NCBI GenBank assembly: GCA_015179125.1
Contig: WHVA01000115.1
Coordinates: 124,001-188,000 of the forward strand
Source: Gautieria morchelliformis
Taxonomy: Eukaryota > Basidiomycota > Agaricomycetes > Gomphales > Gomphaceae
DNA: 64,000 nt
Reading direction: 5' to 3'
Part shown: positions 33,209-45,559 of the stretch, piece by piece
How the letters are laid out: each line of letters starts with the position of its first letter
Numbering within the stretch: the first letter of the stretch is position 1
The notes under the pieces: generated by a model
Databases searched by the model: none
What the model was told of the DNA's origin: nothing
What the model saw: the letters and a program-made list of their open reading frames with translations, nothing else
Position numbers and translations under genes: made by a program

Positions 33209-34835
33209 ATGACCGCGCCGCTCTTCTACGGCGATTACCGCGAACAGGAGTCAGAAAAATTTCTAAGCGACTGCAGAGACCACAAATGGGAGGTAAAGAA
33301 GCAGATTGAATACCTGAGGCTCAGTTTGGTTTACAGTTCGCCAGCCGGGCATTATTGGTTCACGTGCAACTACGAGGACTCAGATGCGACTTGGCCGGAG
33401 ATCGAACGGGAATTCCACGCGAGATGGCCGCAGACAGCCACGCACAAGCCCATTCCCGTGATAGACGATGAGGCTGAGCGCGAGATGGAGAAAGCAGAGC
33501 AAAGGGCCGAGCCAGAAAACGCTCGAGCAGATGAGGGCGCACCAGACGCGCAGGACCTGGCCACGAGCGCGACACAGAACCAGCGAACGAGGAAGAAGAA
33601 CCAGTCGTGCAGAGCTAGAGACCGCGAGAGGAGACAGCTCCAACCAGAAAGTCAGGAGAGCTTAGCCAACGCGAACCAGCATGCGATCCATACTGGCCAA
33701 ATGACCGCGCGCGAGCATGAGAACCAGGGCCAGGGAGCTACAGAGCACGAGCACGAGCCCACGCAAACGAGAAGCCGAGAGAGACCGGAAGAGAAGACTC
33801 AGAGACCGCCCGCAGACGTACCATGACCATACCTACACGACGACCGCGCGCAGCTTCGGCACCGCCAGCCCCGCGTTCCCTTTCCGCACCACCAGCACCA
33901 CTGCACCCCAGTTTCTGCCACACGTGCGGCACGCACGCCCTGGACCGGAGCCCATGCCCGTCCACGAAGGACGCGACCACGCAGACCCTAGAAGCCGCAC
34001 GTACGGACAAGGGGACCCAGAAGAACGACCCCAGGACTCGCACAACGACTTGCAAGACGCAGACGCAGACGAATGACGTGCGCCGAGGGCCCGCGAGACG
34101 AGCGAGAAGGGGCCAGGGGAAAGAGGGATGAAAGAGGACGAAGACGGAATGGAAGCGAAGGAGCCGAGGGAAAGAGGGACGAGGGAGGAGACAGCAGAGA
34201 TGGAAGCATCGAGGACTCAGGAAACGGCTACACAGACGGTCCAGAGCGTGATCCAATCCCACACAGCAGCCCCATCCGACCCCACGACGAGTACGCGTGA
34301 GCCCACGACGTGCACGAACGACGCGGCGACGGGGACACGCGAGAACGCGCCGCAGGGACGCAGCACCTCACAGAGAACGGGCGAGAGCACACAGCACCCC
34401 ACCACCAGGACGCCGACTCGCGAGACAGCGGCACAGACGAACGACGCCGCGACGCGGGCCCGCGAGACGACGGCAACGTGGGAGGACGGGAACGAGAGTG
34501 AAAAGAGGGGGCACCAGGGAAGAGAGAATGGGACAAGGGAGAGAATGATGAGACAGAGAGACGAGAGGGTGGAGGCAACGACGCAGCCCTTACGCAAGGC
34601 CCACACGGCAGCCCCCTACGATCCTGCTATGAGCACGCACGAAGTCACGACAGGTACCGAGACCCACGCAGCGACGCGTGAGACCGTGACCCCGAGGAAT
34701 GACACCGGGCCACGGACCCACGCGACAGCAGCGCAGACCGCACCCAAGTCAGTAGGGCTTTCAGGAGATAGGCCGGATGAACACTATGCACCAGGGAGAT
34801 TAGACTGGGCAGAGGAAGTTGAATGGGAAGAGTAC
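33209..34835 (+). pseudogene. Retrotransposon gag-like ORF with R/E/T-rich low-complexity tail
   Basis: It opens MTAPLFYGDYREQESEKFL and continues with ATWPEIEREFHARWPQT, the pattern of agaricomycete retrotransposon gag N-termini. The rest (33480-34835) is extremely rich in Arg, Glu and Thr, spread over three frames by shifts near 33820 and 34130, with repeated words such as ACGCGAGAC. A CHTCGTHALDRSPC motif (about 33916) may be a remnant knuckle. The last frame ends SFPPGA, running into the truncated LTR of copia element 2. GC content is clearly higher than in the surroundings. Confidence 0.5.
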
Positions 34836-34960
34836 TCATTCCCCCCCGGCGCTTGAGTTCTAAGCGCATCAAGTCCTAGCTGAAATATTCCAGGTCACTC
34901 CAGACCCTAATCCCTTAACTACACTTAGTAGCATACCCCGTAGTTACTCAGAATTCTTCA
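34836..34960 (+). repeat. Left LTR remnant of copia element 2
   Basis: Homologous to the last 124 bp of the right LTR, from TCATTCCCCCC to GAATTCTTCA. Upstream sequence is the gag-like ORF instead of LTR U3. Confidence 0.88.
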
Positions 34961-34986
34961 GAGATTAAAAGTCTCAGCACTCACCG

Positions 34987-36811
34987 ATGACTCAACCCAT
35001 ACCGACCACCGTCACGCACCCGAAGCACGATATCCACAAGTTTCGGGATATCAAACCGAAGCTCGGACGTGACAACTGGGTGTCATGGAAAAGGGAGCTA
35101 TTGGCCACGGCGAGAGACAGAGGCCTGTACGCTAATATTACGGACATTGACGCGCTCCCAACCAACACCAGCCATAGCGTCACTATCATCGGATCGATAC
35201 CACACATTGGGACAACGCCACTCACCCAGCTCGTGGACGAGTGGAACGATAGGAATAACGTTGCGTATAACCAGATCCTGCTTTGTGTATCACCTGACCT
35301 CCAGACCGCGATCGATAATACGGACATCGCCTCGGAAGCCTGGACCATCCTAACGAAGAAGTTTGAGTCTAAAGACCCGAGTAAAATCAGCATTGTCAGG
35401 ACCAAATACGAAAACTACCACATGGTCGAGGGCCAGTCCGTCAACGAGTACCTCACGACCATGAAGGACTTCCAAAACCAGCTGGGAAAGATGGGTGAGG
35501 TCATAGCCAACCCGACTCACGCAGCCACAATCCTCAGGAACGTACCTGAGTCTTGGAGGCCGATCGCCCCAAACCATCCGCATGATCACGCGCGACCCCG
35601 ACGACATTGAGGGACGCCTCGAAGCCCACGAGGCGGACCTCAATGCCGTTGAGATGTCCAGCCAGGCCGCCACTGCATTCATCGCAAGGGCGGCGCGACC
35701 TACACCCAACAGGTCCAACCTACCAAGTGTCCCACAGAACCGACAGTTTACCGCAGCGCAGAATGCGCCTCAAGCCAACCAGAGGCCGTTCTACCACTGC
35801 AACAACTGCAGAAAAGAGGGACACAGCGCTTCCAGGTGTTTTGCGCCAGGGGGTGGTTTAGCTGGGCAATCACCTTGGAAGCCTTTCCAAGGCCAATCCC
35901 CTTCCGCTCCCACCTTTAGATCTCATAATAACTCACCTCCCGTTCCCCCTCAGCGACCCAACCAAGCGACAAACCCAAAGCCGAACGACTCAGCTTGTCT
36001 CGTGGGCCAGAGCAGGGACATCGCCATGATGGTGAGGATTACGGAGGTACCGGAGGAGATAAGTCAGACAGTCGTCCTGTCAACAGTAACCACAGCATTA
36101 TCCACGATCGAGAACAAGACGCACACCTGGCTGATAGACTCGGCCGCATCCAGCCATCTCTGCGGGACCACTGACCTGTTCGACCACCTTTACACGGTCA
36201 TGCCGATCTCGATTGAGACAGCCAGCGGGGAGGCTTTCACAGCCAACCAGAGAGGGACGATACACATTACCCTCTGCTCCGACGCGTCGTACCAACTCCC
36301 CCATCTCCCAATAAGGCTCCTCGACGTCATCTACGTGCCAAAACTTAACGCCAACCTCCTGTCAGTCGGACGAATGACCACTGCCAACGTCAATGTTGTT
36401 TTTAGCAAGCATCATTCCTCGCTCTCGGTGGATAATAAGATCCTGGCTCACGGTCCAAAGATCAGCAATTTATTTACCTATACTGCCCTTGCCACTCCCA
36501 AAGCTACAGTCGAGACTGCGAGGTACTCAAACGACTCAAACGACCCTCCAGAAATAAAGTTGTGGCACCACCGGCTCGCACACACGAGCTACTCTACGAT
36601 CAAGAAAATGATTAGGATGAGGACGGCGAACCGGTTCATACCGTACATCAAAGCAGACCTCACGACCCAATGTGAGAACTGCCCATTCGGGAAACAGACC
36701 AGGGCCCCGTTCAGACGCGAGGAAGATCTCCCAACAGGATCTCGGACCTCTGTGGCCCCTTCGAAGCGTCGATCGGGGGCTACAAATACTTCGTCACCTG
36801 GATCAACTTGA
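34987..36811 (+). pseudogene. Copia element 2 gag, protease and integrase start
   Basis: Gag starts at 34987 (FRDIKPKLGRDNWVSWKREL; SEAWTILTKKFESKDPSKIS). A 1-base gain in a C run near 35568 shifts the frame into 35582-36811. That frame has the zinc knuckle CNNCRKEGHSASRC (about 35800), the protease box WLIDSAASSHLCG (about 36127), and the integrase zinc region LWHHRLAHTSYSTIKKM with CENCPFGKQ. A second shift near 36745 separates it from the integrase core (SDLCGPFEASIGGYKYFVTW). Confidence 0.85.
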
Positions 36812-39427
36812 AATCCAGGTATGCAAGTATAGACTTCCTAAAGAACAAGGAATGCTCGACCGTCACAGAGTCATTTCGACTCTACCTGGCCTGGATCATG
36901 AGGCAGAAGGGAGCTGAGGTGAAGAGAGTCAGGACAGATAACGGGGGAGAATACACAGGGCGAGAGTTCAGAAACATATGCAGTAAGCTCGGAATAGTCC
37001 ATGAAACAACCTCACCGTACACCCCAGAGCACAACGGGATCGCTGAGCGATACAACAGGACCCTTCAGGAGGGCGCGCTCACCCTCCAGCACAACTCCGA
37101 ACTGTCAGGCAAGTTCTGGGTATCAGCGACCCACACGGTAAACTTTGTCAGAAACCGAATCCTACACTCACGCATAGGGACATCGCCATACGAGGGATTC
37201 TGGGGTTCGAAGCCCAAACTCGACTGGCTGCGCACATACGGGGCAAAGTGTTGGGCGCTGATACATAAGGCGATCAGGCGAAAAGGGGGTTACAGGTCCG
37301 TGGAAGGCATCTTCGTCGGGTACTTCAACGACTCCAAGGCATACAAGATATGGGTCCCAAGGACCCACTCGATCCTGAAAGCACGCGACGCGGTTTTCGA
37401 TGAGTATAATCACATCGAGCGAGTCACGATCCATGCTACTGACGACGACGACCTCCCAGGACTCTGGACAGACAAAATTCACATCTCAACGTCCCCCTCC
37501 CCCACTTCACCCGGGATCGCCTGGTCCGAAGAGGGGTCACTCCCTTTCACACCAGAAACACCAACAAGCGTTCCTGGGGTAGAAGGGAGAGGGGGCAACA
37601 CGGAACCAGGTCCGGCACAGATAGAGGAGGCGGCAGGCAGCGAGAGAGCAGAGACAGAGGAAAGGAAGCAAGCGGCGGAGGAGACGACGAGCGGCGGAGA
37701 CGCGGGGGAGGCCACCGTGCCGAAAGACTTTGAGAAAGGGCCATGGCTCGACCCAGAGAACTCATCGTACGGGAGAGGGAAGCGCCGCCAGGCTCTAATC
37801 GCGGAAGTCGCGGCACTAGCGCACAGGACGTCGACACTCGAAGAAACGGAGTCAGCGTTCGTGACCCTAGCTGAAGATGAGCCTGACCAGTATCGAGATG
37901 CTATGAACTCACCTGATGCAGAAAAATGGAAGGAAGCGTGTGAGCAAGAGTACGAGACCCTGATGGGATATCACACCTGGACCCTTGTCCAGAGACCACC
38001 GAGCACAAACATCGTCGGATGTCAATGGACGTTCAGAGTCAAAAGGGACAACCTGGGACAGGTCAATAGGTATAAGGCCAGGCTAGTCACTCAGGGATTC
38101 TCACAGGTGCCCGGACTCGACTACAACGAGACATACTCCCCCACGCTCCGACTTACCTCCATCAGGCGATCCTCGCGCTCACGTGCTGATACGGACTAGA
38201 GCTTCGACAGGTTGATGTTAAGGGGGCATACTTGAACGGAAAGCTGGAGGATGAGGTGTACATGAGGCAGCCAGAGGGATTTGTGGAGGAGGGAAGCGAA
38301 GGAAAGGTGTGTAAGCTGAACAAGGGAGTCTACGGACTAAAACAGTCAGGACGTGTGTGGCACAACACACTGAGAACCGAGATCGAGAAAATAGGGTTCA
38401 GAGCGGGGGAGGCCGACACCACAGTCTCCTTTGGATTTGGAGACAGCGGCTCCATCGAGATAGCAGGTTGGTACGTCGACGACGGCCTCCTCACGGCCGA
38501 CTCCACGCAGTCCATGGACCGGATGGTGATGGACATAAAGGGGAGTTTCGATATCCAAGACCTCGGAGAGCCGGAACGTCTCCTAGGCATCAGGATAAGC
38601 AGAACAGATCATTGAGTACTATTCACATATCTCAACCCTCATTCATCTCTACTATCGCAAAAAGGTTCGATATCTCCCCTGGCCGACCCATCACATCACC
38701 CATGGACTCGACACTCGATCTCAGAATGGCCACCAACACCAATGACACGCTCGATATTCCGTACGCGTCCCTCATCGGCAGTTTAAACTACTCGGCCATC
38801 GCGACCCGTCCCGACATATCATACGCGACCAACAAATGCACGCAGTTCATCTCCAGACCGACACTCCAGCACTGGGAGGCCGCGAAGCGAGTCATACGCT
38901 ATCTGTTACATACGAAGGAATACAGGATCTTGTACAGGGCGGAGGGCGACGGGGTCAAGGGGTATGCTCACAACCTGGCCGGCTTTACAGACGCGGACTT
39001 CGCAGGCAACGTTAACGACCGCAAGTCCAGGACGGGCTGGGTATTCACATTCAACGGCTCCCCGCTCTCTTGGGGGTCCAAGAAGCAGCACTGCGTGTCC
39101 AGATCGTCGATGGAATCCGAGCTCGTCGCCGGATCGTTCGGGTCGGTCGAGAGAATATGGCTGATACGCCTAGGGAAGGATTTTCATCACATTTTCACTC
39201 CCATTCCACTCTTCACAGACAACCAATCTTTCATCCTATTCTCAAAGTACGACATCAGCAGCAACCGGACTAAACATATCGACACACACTATCATTACAC
39301 GCGCAATCAAATTGACACCGGAAATATTCGACTGCAGTACGTCCCCAGCTCCGAAAACCGGGCAGATATCCTCACAAAGCCTCTCTTGCCGCGCAAGCAC
39401 GTCTATCTCCTCGATCTTCGTGCTTGA
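36750..39427 (+). pseudogene. Copia element 2 integrase, RT and RNase H
   Basis: Integrase core: VRTDNGGEYTGREF and TPEHNGIAERYNRTLQEG (36930-37080). Long linker with Glu/Gly-rich tract. RT: CQWTFRVKRDNLGQVNRYKA, FSQVPGLDYNETYSP. A shift near 38165 leads to QVDVKGAYLNGKLEDEVYMR and the active site WYVDDGLL (about 38470). A further shift near 38610 leads to IATRPDISYATNKCTQFIS and RNase H: GFTDADFAGNVND, SRSSMESELVAGSFG and NRTKHIDTHYHYTRN, ending RADILTKPLLPRKHVYL with a stop at 39425-39427. All domains are recognisable. Confidence 0.87.
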
Positions 39428-39434
39428 GGGGGCG

Positions 39435-40071
39435 TGTTAGGAAACAGACTGTACGGTATTCTGTCATCCCTTCACCCACTTTGATCCACCAGTTACTTAC
39501 CACTCCTTCCCCTCCATGAGCTTCCACCATCCCGCGAGTCAAACGAGTCCACCGAGGCGTGCACGCGCGCACTGAGTCGAGTCGAGTCGAGTCGAGCCGA
39601 GTCGAGTCGCCACGCGAGCCCACACGATCTCACGGGCTCACAACTCCGCATAAACATCGCGGATCAGCCGGACGATTGAGTCCCATCTATTTTCTCTCCC
39701 CCCTCTGCACCTGACCCGACCCTGTACCATTTCGCGATCACATCATGCTGCTCCACAATATGTACACGTAGGTAGTTCCATCTTCCCGATCTACCCCATG
39801 AACGCCCCACACCCATCTCCAACCCTCGGTCCACCATCTTCTGACCTTCCTCTCACCCATGCCCCCTCAACCTCATCGTTAGCTATCTTAGTTACGCTTG
39901 TATAAAAGACCGAACACTGTTCCCAATTAAACTACCACTTCTGCTGATCATTCCCCCCGGCGCTCAAGTTCTAAGCGCATCGAGTCCTAGCTGAAATATT
40001 TCAGGTCACTCCAGACCCTAATCCCTAAACTACACTTAGTAGCATACCCCGTAGTTACTCAGAATTCTTCA
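39435..40071 (+). repeat. Right LTR of copia element 2 (637 bp)
   Basis: TGTTAGGAAACAG to GAATTCTTCA. It contains a TATA box (TATAAAAG near 39901) and a GTCGA pentanucleotide microsatellite at about 39572-39610. Confidence 0.85.
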
Positions 40072-40835
40072 GAGCCCTGAGCCAGACGGGGGGCATGCTT
40101 GCTACCGGCATCCGGGATGGGCACGTGAAATTATGTGCGTGCCTGTCACTCATTCATGCACACAGGAAACTTGTCTTGATGCTGACAGGTCGACTCGCAG
40201 GGAGCTATACAGCACTTCATTGACGGTGTTGGAAAATACATTGGATTCAATTGAACAATGACAGTGGATGTCTCTCTCCTTCATCATTCCCATTCTGCTT
40301 TGGCTTTTATCTTGTGTCTTTTCTCCATGCCGGCATTGACCCTACCAAATGGGTCTGATTCTGACTTGCGGGAGCCTGGACCTGGGCTTGAGCCCGGGCT
40401 TTGCTCCACATATACTTATGGTGCATCTTGTATTGATTTGGACTGCAAACTGTATATGCACGAAACAAGGTTATACGATCTCGCGCCTTAGATGTACTTC
40501 AAGCTAGCCTGAGCTTACTTCTGGCTCAATGTGCGTTCTACAAAATTTTACTACATAAAATAAATGAAACTACAATAAAACAAGAGCTTTGTTTCTGAAG
40601 ATTAATCGGTACTGTATATACGCAGAAAGTATGCTACTTATACTGTACTTAGTAGGTGTGGTGATCGCCACCTACTACCTGCCGACTAATACCCATGAAC
40701 GGCTAAGCGTCTCCACTGCAGGGGAACCCATTCGCGTATGTGACGTTGGAAGCCAAGTATGGCACGCTGTCCGTCGCACATGTCCTATTGTCAGCTGCGG
40801 CACGAAGACTGAGGATGTGTGAAATTCTTTTATTA
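40072..40835. other. No gene recognised
   Basis: AT-rich in the second half. ORFs at 40258-40491 and 40589-40822 have no recognisable motifs. Confidence 0.3.
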
Positions 40836-41665
40836 ATTTAAAGGTCTGAACGTGCTGAGTGGGACGACTTGGAAGAGCGCGAAGCTGAGGATAGGAGAGG
40901 TGAAGCTCGACTATACACAGCGGTGAGCCGGCCTTGTGCTCTGCATTTATCCCCCGGCCCTTTGAGTGTGCTTTAATTAAGACTGGCGAATGAGCGAAAA
41001 CGAGCGGCGGAAGGGAAAGAAGAGCCTCGTCCGAAGCGACGACGACTTCCCCGTGGCGTCCATGCAGGAGACATGTTCGTAGTCAGCCTCAAAAACCACA
41101 CTCTGCTGCACCCGGCATGTCCTTCAAAAGATCTACACCTCCTCCCGCTACATCCTACAGCAGGCGTGGCAAAAAACCTCCCTCGCACACCTTATCCGGC
41201 AAATGAAAATGCGCCCAGCGCACCCGCTGCTCGCGCCCGCTAGTCGACAGGGCCTGGACGCCAAAAGCAAGAAGCGGAAGAAGCGGGGTGCGCTCGCTGT
41301 TCCGACGGGGGCACGTGTGTACGTGATTGATCCGCCCGTGTATGGCGCCGTGCACTTGCGCAAACACATGCTCGAGGCGGTCGCCGCGGCGCAGCCAGCG
41401 CAGGGGCCGGTGCACGCGAGCTCTGCATCGCCGTCGTCGCGCGCAAGTGTGCAGAGTCTCCCCCAGGAAGACGGCCGCCAGGGTTCGAAAGCGACGAGAA
41501 CTGCCGGTGGCGAGGAGAGCAGGGCCATGCCTGACTTGCAGGAGGAGAAGGCGCGCGATCTTGAGCTCATGATGACGATGTTAGGAGACGACGAGCGCGA
41601 GTGGGCCGGCGCGGAATGGGCAGAGGATGAGGTTACCGACGTCCCCACCGGGCTAGACGAATCAT
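40836..41665 (+). pseudogene. NOP8/NOL8-like gene fragment, copy B
   Basis: Begins inside the RRM: VLSGTTWKSAKLRIGEVKL (about 40850-40910), then an intron (GTGAGCCGG to near 40980), LANERKRAAEGKEEP, RRRLPRGVHAGDMFVV, KMRPAHPLLAPASRQG and VYVIDPPVYGAVHLRKHML. The C-terminal piece lacking in copy A, EEKARDLELMMTMLGDDERE, follows at 41545-41605. It runs directly into the Q/N-rich gene at about 41666. The first RRM half is absent. Frame breaks near 41085 make it a pseudogene. Confidence 0.6.
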
Positions 41666-41995
41666 CTGTTTTAGCAGAACGCGCAGATCATGGCACAAAT
41701 GAATCAACAAAATGCCCAACCGAATCAGCAAAATGCCCAAACTAATCAACAGCTAGCTCAAATAAACGAAACACTTGTTCAGATTAACCAACGATTGCAA
41801 ACCATGTAAGCCCGTTTAATTTTCGGGAATGATTCACTTCAGGTTCTCAGAGAATATCGGATGAGGCTATCGAAAGAATCAGCGGTGTTATATAACCGGA
41901 TCGGAGGAGCTTCCAATGCGGCTATGTAACACCACTGTTTCTCTGGATATCCCCATCCGATATCCTCCTGCAATTTCCCTAGATCCTCCTCTCCG
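41666..41995 (+). pseudogene. Q/N-rich coiled-coil gene fragment, copy 1
   Basis: Reads QNAQIMAQMNQQNAQPNQQN and INETLVQINQRLQTM up to a GTAAGC donor (about 41807). After an intron of about 50 nt comes NTTVSLDIPIRYPPAISLDP. The same gene recurs at 45740-46060. Function unknown. The frame differs from that of the NOP8 piece it abuts. Confidence 0.5.
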
Positions 41996-42006
41996 TCCAA
42001 AAGGAG

Positions 42007-43209
42007 GTGACGCCAGGGCTAGAAGCAACCCTTGCACTCGCCGCACGCGCGACGCCGCGAAAAGCAATGTCGCTCAAAGACCTGTTTCGATCCTGCGAAG
42101 AGGAAGGTGTGTCCGCCGTGTTGTGTGTCGTGCCGTATAGGCATCTGGTGACGCTTGACTCCGTCCGGGGAGGCGGGGGCGATGGTGTGGGCGTAGAGCT
42201 TCCTGCGCGGCGATCAGTATACGAAGTAGGATGATGCACAAGCACGTGACAGGAAGTGAGGGAGGCGGCTGCTTACGAGAAGAACACGACGTCGGGGTGT
42301 TGGATGAGCTGGGCGGCGGCACGGTGGGCGGGTCAGCGTCGGTGATGACAGGGAAGGGGGGGACGACACACCGGCTCGACGCCCGCGCGGGTGACTCCGA
42401 GACTAATACACAGCGGGCTCGCCAGCCTTGCTTGCGCGCCAGCCTGTCGAGGCCGGTGATGTTCGCAACTTACGAAGATCGCCAGCCTCGAAGGGCTGGC
42501 GGGTCATTTGGGCGGCGCGGCCTTCAAGGTGCATCCAATCGAACGTTAGGATGCCGGGGCCGTGGCACTGGGGACAAGGCGTACCGGGTGGTGAGGCGTG
42601 GGTCGGAATGTGGGGCGGAGAGACAGGGAGCAGCGGCGGGCCGGACGGTGTGTAGGTCTCCGGGGCGAGGACAGGGCTGAGGCAGGCGACAAATTCGTCG
42701 TGGGTCACATCCGGAAGCGGGTTGTGATTACTATGAAGGAGGGTGAGCAGGGCGCAGTGCACGGGGCGGCGGCGCGACTCACATGACGGTCTTGGTGCCC
42801 TATCCTGGACAAACGTGAGGGTCAGCGGGGCACGCGCGGGTGTCGAGGGAGACCCGCACCCTGCGTAATCGAGTCGGGACAGTACCGTGCCGACTCGATT
42901 ATGCATGGTGCGGGGACGCCCTTGCCGCTCCTGACGACGGAGAAGGCGGTGGCGACACCGACAGCGTCGACCTCGCTGACGACGCGTGCGCCCTCGTCGT
43001 TCCCCGCGGGGTGCGGCTCTGTGCGCGGGCTGCGCCCCCTGGTTCTGGGTAGGCGGGGACGAAGAGGGTGACCAGGGTCCCGGACACCAGCACCGGCAGC
43101 GGCGGGCGCGAATACGGGCGCACGGCGCAGTGAGCGGGATCGTTCGTCGTGCGCGGGATGGACGTGGAGGCGAGCTTCGGGGAGAGAGCGAGAGAGAGAG
43201 AGAGATCAA
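42007..43209. other. GC-rich unrecognised gene fragments
   Basis: Plus 42007-42234 encodes LKDLFRSCEEEGVSAVLCVV, and minus 43209-42403 encodes DVTHDEFVACLSPVLAPETY and PCPQCHGPGILTFDWMHL (with a CX2C motif). Both look like host coding sequence, but I cannot name the families. An imperfect hairpin at 42856-42911 interrupts the minus-strand reading. Confidence 0.3.
42856..42911. repeat. 22-bp stem hairpin with GAGTCGG arms
   Basis: Arms 42856-42877 and 42890-42911 pair with two mismatches around a 12-nt loop. The GAGTCGG/CCGACTC core recurs at 44816-45004. Confidence 0.75.
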
Positions 43210-44032
43210 TTATAGTGCTCGAAACGCTGGGCGCTTATGGTGCACTTCTACCACAGAATACATTGGCTTCCCTAAGATAGCCGAGAGTTCCTAAAGTGAA
43301 GGGGCAATGAATTACTCAAGGAAGCTTTGGCGGAGCGCCCGGAGAGTGCGGCGGATCTGCCGTCACACGCGTGCATTTGGGTCACGTCGGAGCACATTAA
43401 AGCTCCGCCCGATCCCCAACCCCTGATCGACCCGTGGCGCCTCATCGATCAGCGATTATCAGTTGATCGGGAGATCAGGGCCGTTAGAAAATAGTCAGCA
43501 ATTTAAAAGTGGCGATTATGCTTCCTATGGGAAGCTGAGCTAATTCAATACATTAATATCGTGGGCAATCGCTCATCATTTACAGAAGCAGCCCCCCCGC
43601 ATCCTTCCTGATGCAGCGATGCTACTGCTTGGGGCCTGTCTGGGTCGCAAACGTGGCTCGGAAGGTTTTGGAGTATCAATGGGTTACAGGAAAACAACAA
43701 ACGCTATGCATATCAAGAGTATAACTACATAATTGGAGTGCGACGCTGGTATACAAGCAGGTGGAGCCGGATATAGTATGAGGATTCGACAGCACCGCTT
43801 CTCATGTACTATATATTGGGACAGACCGCCACGAGAGTGAGGACACAACACTGACGGGCAACTATAGAAGATGCTCAGGCTAGGATTTGACAACTTCTCC
43901 TGAAAATGAGACTTTTGTCCTTGGCTGTGCTTATTGCGTGATGACTTACTGACATACGGCCAGATCGCATGATGTAAATACAGGACCGTTCGCAAAGTAC
44001 AGGTCTTCTTAGGAGTAACTCCTTCTTCCTCT
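43210..44032. other. No gene recognised
   Basis: Includes an AG dinucleotide run at 43188-43205 just before the start. No coding signal. Confidence 0.3.
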
Positions 44033-44581
44033 TCAAAACAGGGGAAGCGCCCGAGGGTGCCAAAAATCCCAGCGTCTTGGGATCCTCCCGAACCATCGTG
44101 TTAGCATCTGATCCAGAAGGCTGACGCACCTTTGCTGTTTTCTTAAGAAACATGTGACCAGCTTTCTCAGCATCATAATCTGAGATGGGGGGATCACGCC
44201 AGTATGAAGGTGCTCGGACTGGACGACGATGTTCGGGATACAAGAGGCCGGCATGGTGAGCATCCTAACGGTGGAAGAATTGTCCTCGGAGGACATGGAC
44301 GGCGTGGCTGACGTGATGGGGGAGGAGGAACAGGACAGAAAGTCCAAGCTCTTGCTGATCAATGCCAAGCTACCGGGAGCCCTGCTAATTACGGGCTTCT
44401 CATCAGTGTGCTGAAAAGGCCATACCGTGGGATCAAGCGCGAGCCACGGAGCACTGGTCACGTCCTTATTGAGCTCGAAGACGTGTGCCTCGACGCCGGG
44501 CAGCTTCACGTCACTGTGCCTCGCGACGCCACGAATGACCGCCTGCGTCACGGCGACAAGCATTCGGGAGAGTCGGAGCAT
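44033..44581 (-). CDS. Unrecognised 182-residue ORF
   Basis: Open from 44581 with MLRLSRMLVAVTQAVIRG. A Ser-rich centre (SITSATPSMSSEDNSSTV) is followed by a basic end. It could be a host fragment; no family recognised. It lies within the mosaic of duplicated pieces. Confidence 0.25.
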   Translation of the reverse strand: MLRLSRMLVAVTQAVIRGVARHSDVKLPGVEAHVFELNKDVTSAPWLALDPTVWPFQHTDEKPVISRAPGSLALISKSLDFLSCSSSPITSATPSMSSEDNSSTVRMLTMPASCIPNIVVQSEHLHTGVIPPSQIMMLRKLVTCFLRKQQRCVSLLDQMLTRWFGRIPRRWDFWHPRALPLF

Positions 44582-44760
44582 TTTATGGAAATGGCTAAAA
44601 ATTTGTGAACGTGGAAGATATACGAGAAAGATGTGCGCTTGGTGGGGTACTAGCTTGATAGAGGAAATATTTACACCATTCTTCCAGCAGCGCTGACGCT
44701 GTGCTCTCTCGCGACGCGTAGACCGTCCGATACAGGCTCGGATGTGCTACCGCACGCCAG

Positions 44761-45010
44761 ACATGCCAGCTGTGTCGCGAACATTGCCGTAGCTAGTCGG
44801 GGTGGCTGGCTAGACCCGACTCACTGCTGCAGTGGCGAGTCGGACGTGGCCACCCACACGGGACCCGACTCGGTTTTGGAGACAGGGAGGCTAGACGGCC
44901 AGAGGAGCTGGCGGCTGTCGCTGTGACGTGTCAGGCTAGATGTCGTCCTACCGCAATGACACAGTGAGTCGGGACTCGGATGTGGCCGGCCACACCCGAC
45001 TCACAGCTGG
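44761..45010. repeat. Cluster of GAGTCGG/CCGACTC inverted repeats
   Basis: Copies of CCGACTC at 44816 and 44865, GAGTCGG at 44836, and a nested palindrome at 44964-45004 (GTGAGTCGGG ... TGTGGCCGGCCACA ... CCCGACTCAC). No coding signal. Confidence 0.7.
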
Positions 45011-45189
45011 GCGAAGGCGTGTTGCGAACGTAGGTTAGTGGACTGCACCACTGTCGTCGATACTCGTGTAAATTTACAGTTAGTAGACAGGTGAATGATC
45101 ATTGAGATGTAGGACACGGGGAGGTCCAGAGCATCGTTCGCGGGGGAGAGGGGATTATGTCAAGCAGGGACACGAGTACGCAGGTGTTA

Positions 45190-45440
45190 ATACATAAATG
45201 AAACGCCGTTAAACGCGAAACCTCACATGAATCAATACGAGTTATTAATGATTTGGTATGGGGAGATATTCGACGAGAGCTAGAGACGTTGACGGTGCGA
45301 CGGGGAGCGAGTAATGACCTGTGAAAAAGGGCGGACCGGCGAGGGGAAGACTAAGATTCATGGCAGACCTAAAATGGGACATCTCCCTGTGAGCAGCCAT
45401 GGTAGAGAAATGGTGAATATGACCACCACCAAGTCGCTGG
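45190..45440 (+). pseudogene. 5' flank and first codons of a NOP8-like copy
   Basis: Homologous in inverted orientation to 19530-19784, including the region around the ATG (CCATGGTAGA then ATGGTGAA). Homology stops about 5 codons in. It is the third piece of the same gene in the window. Confidence 0.5.
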
Positions 45441-45559
45441 TTCGCAGTGCTTATGTAAATGGAAGTCACGTGTGACGTGCTTTCGGTTGAACGATCACTA
45501 TTAGACTCGAACCAGTCTCCTATCTTCATCGTTACCATAGCGAGTCTAGGTCACTATCA

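Larger units (their letters stand above)
34836..40071 (+). mobile_element. Second Ty1/copia element, left LTR truncated
   Basis: A left LTR remnant of 125 bp (34836-34960), gag, pol and a complete right LTR (39435-40071). The sequence differs from copia element 1. Four 1-base frameshifts and one stop disrupt it. As the U3 part of the left LTR is gone it lacks its own promoter. Confidence 0.88.

Noticed and set aside
33380..34606. Long minus-strand ORFs opposite the gag-like gene
   Set aside because: They are shadows of GC-rich low-complexity sequence; the plus strand has the gag-like N-terminus.
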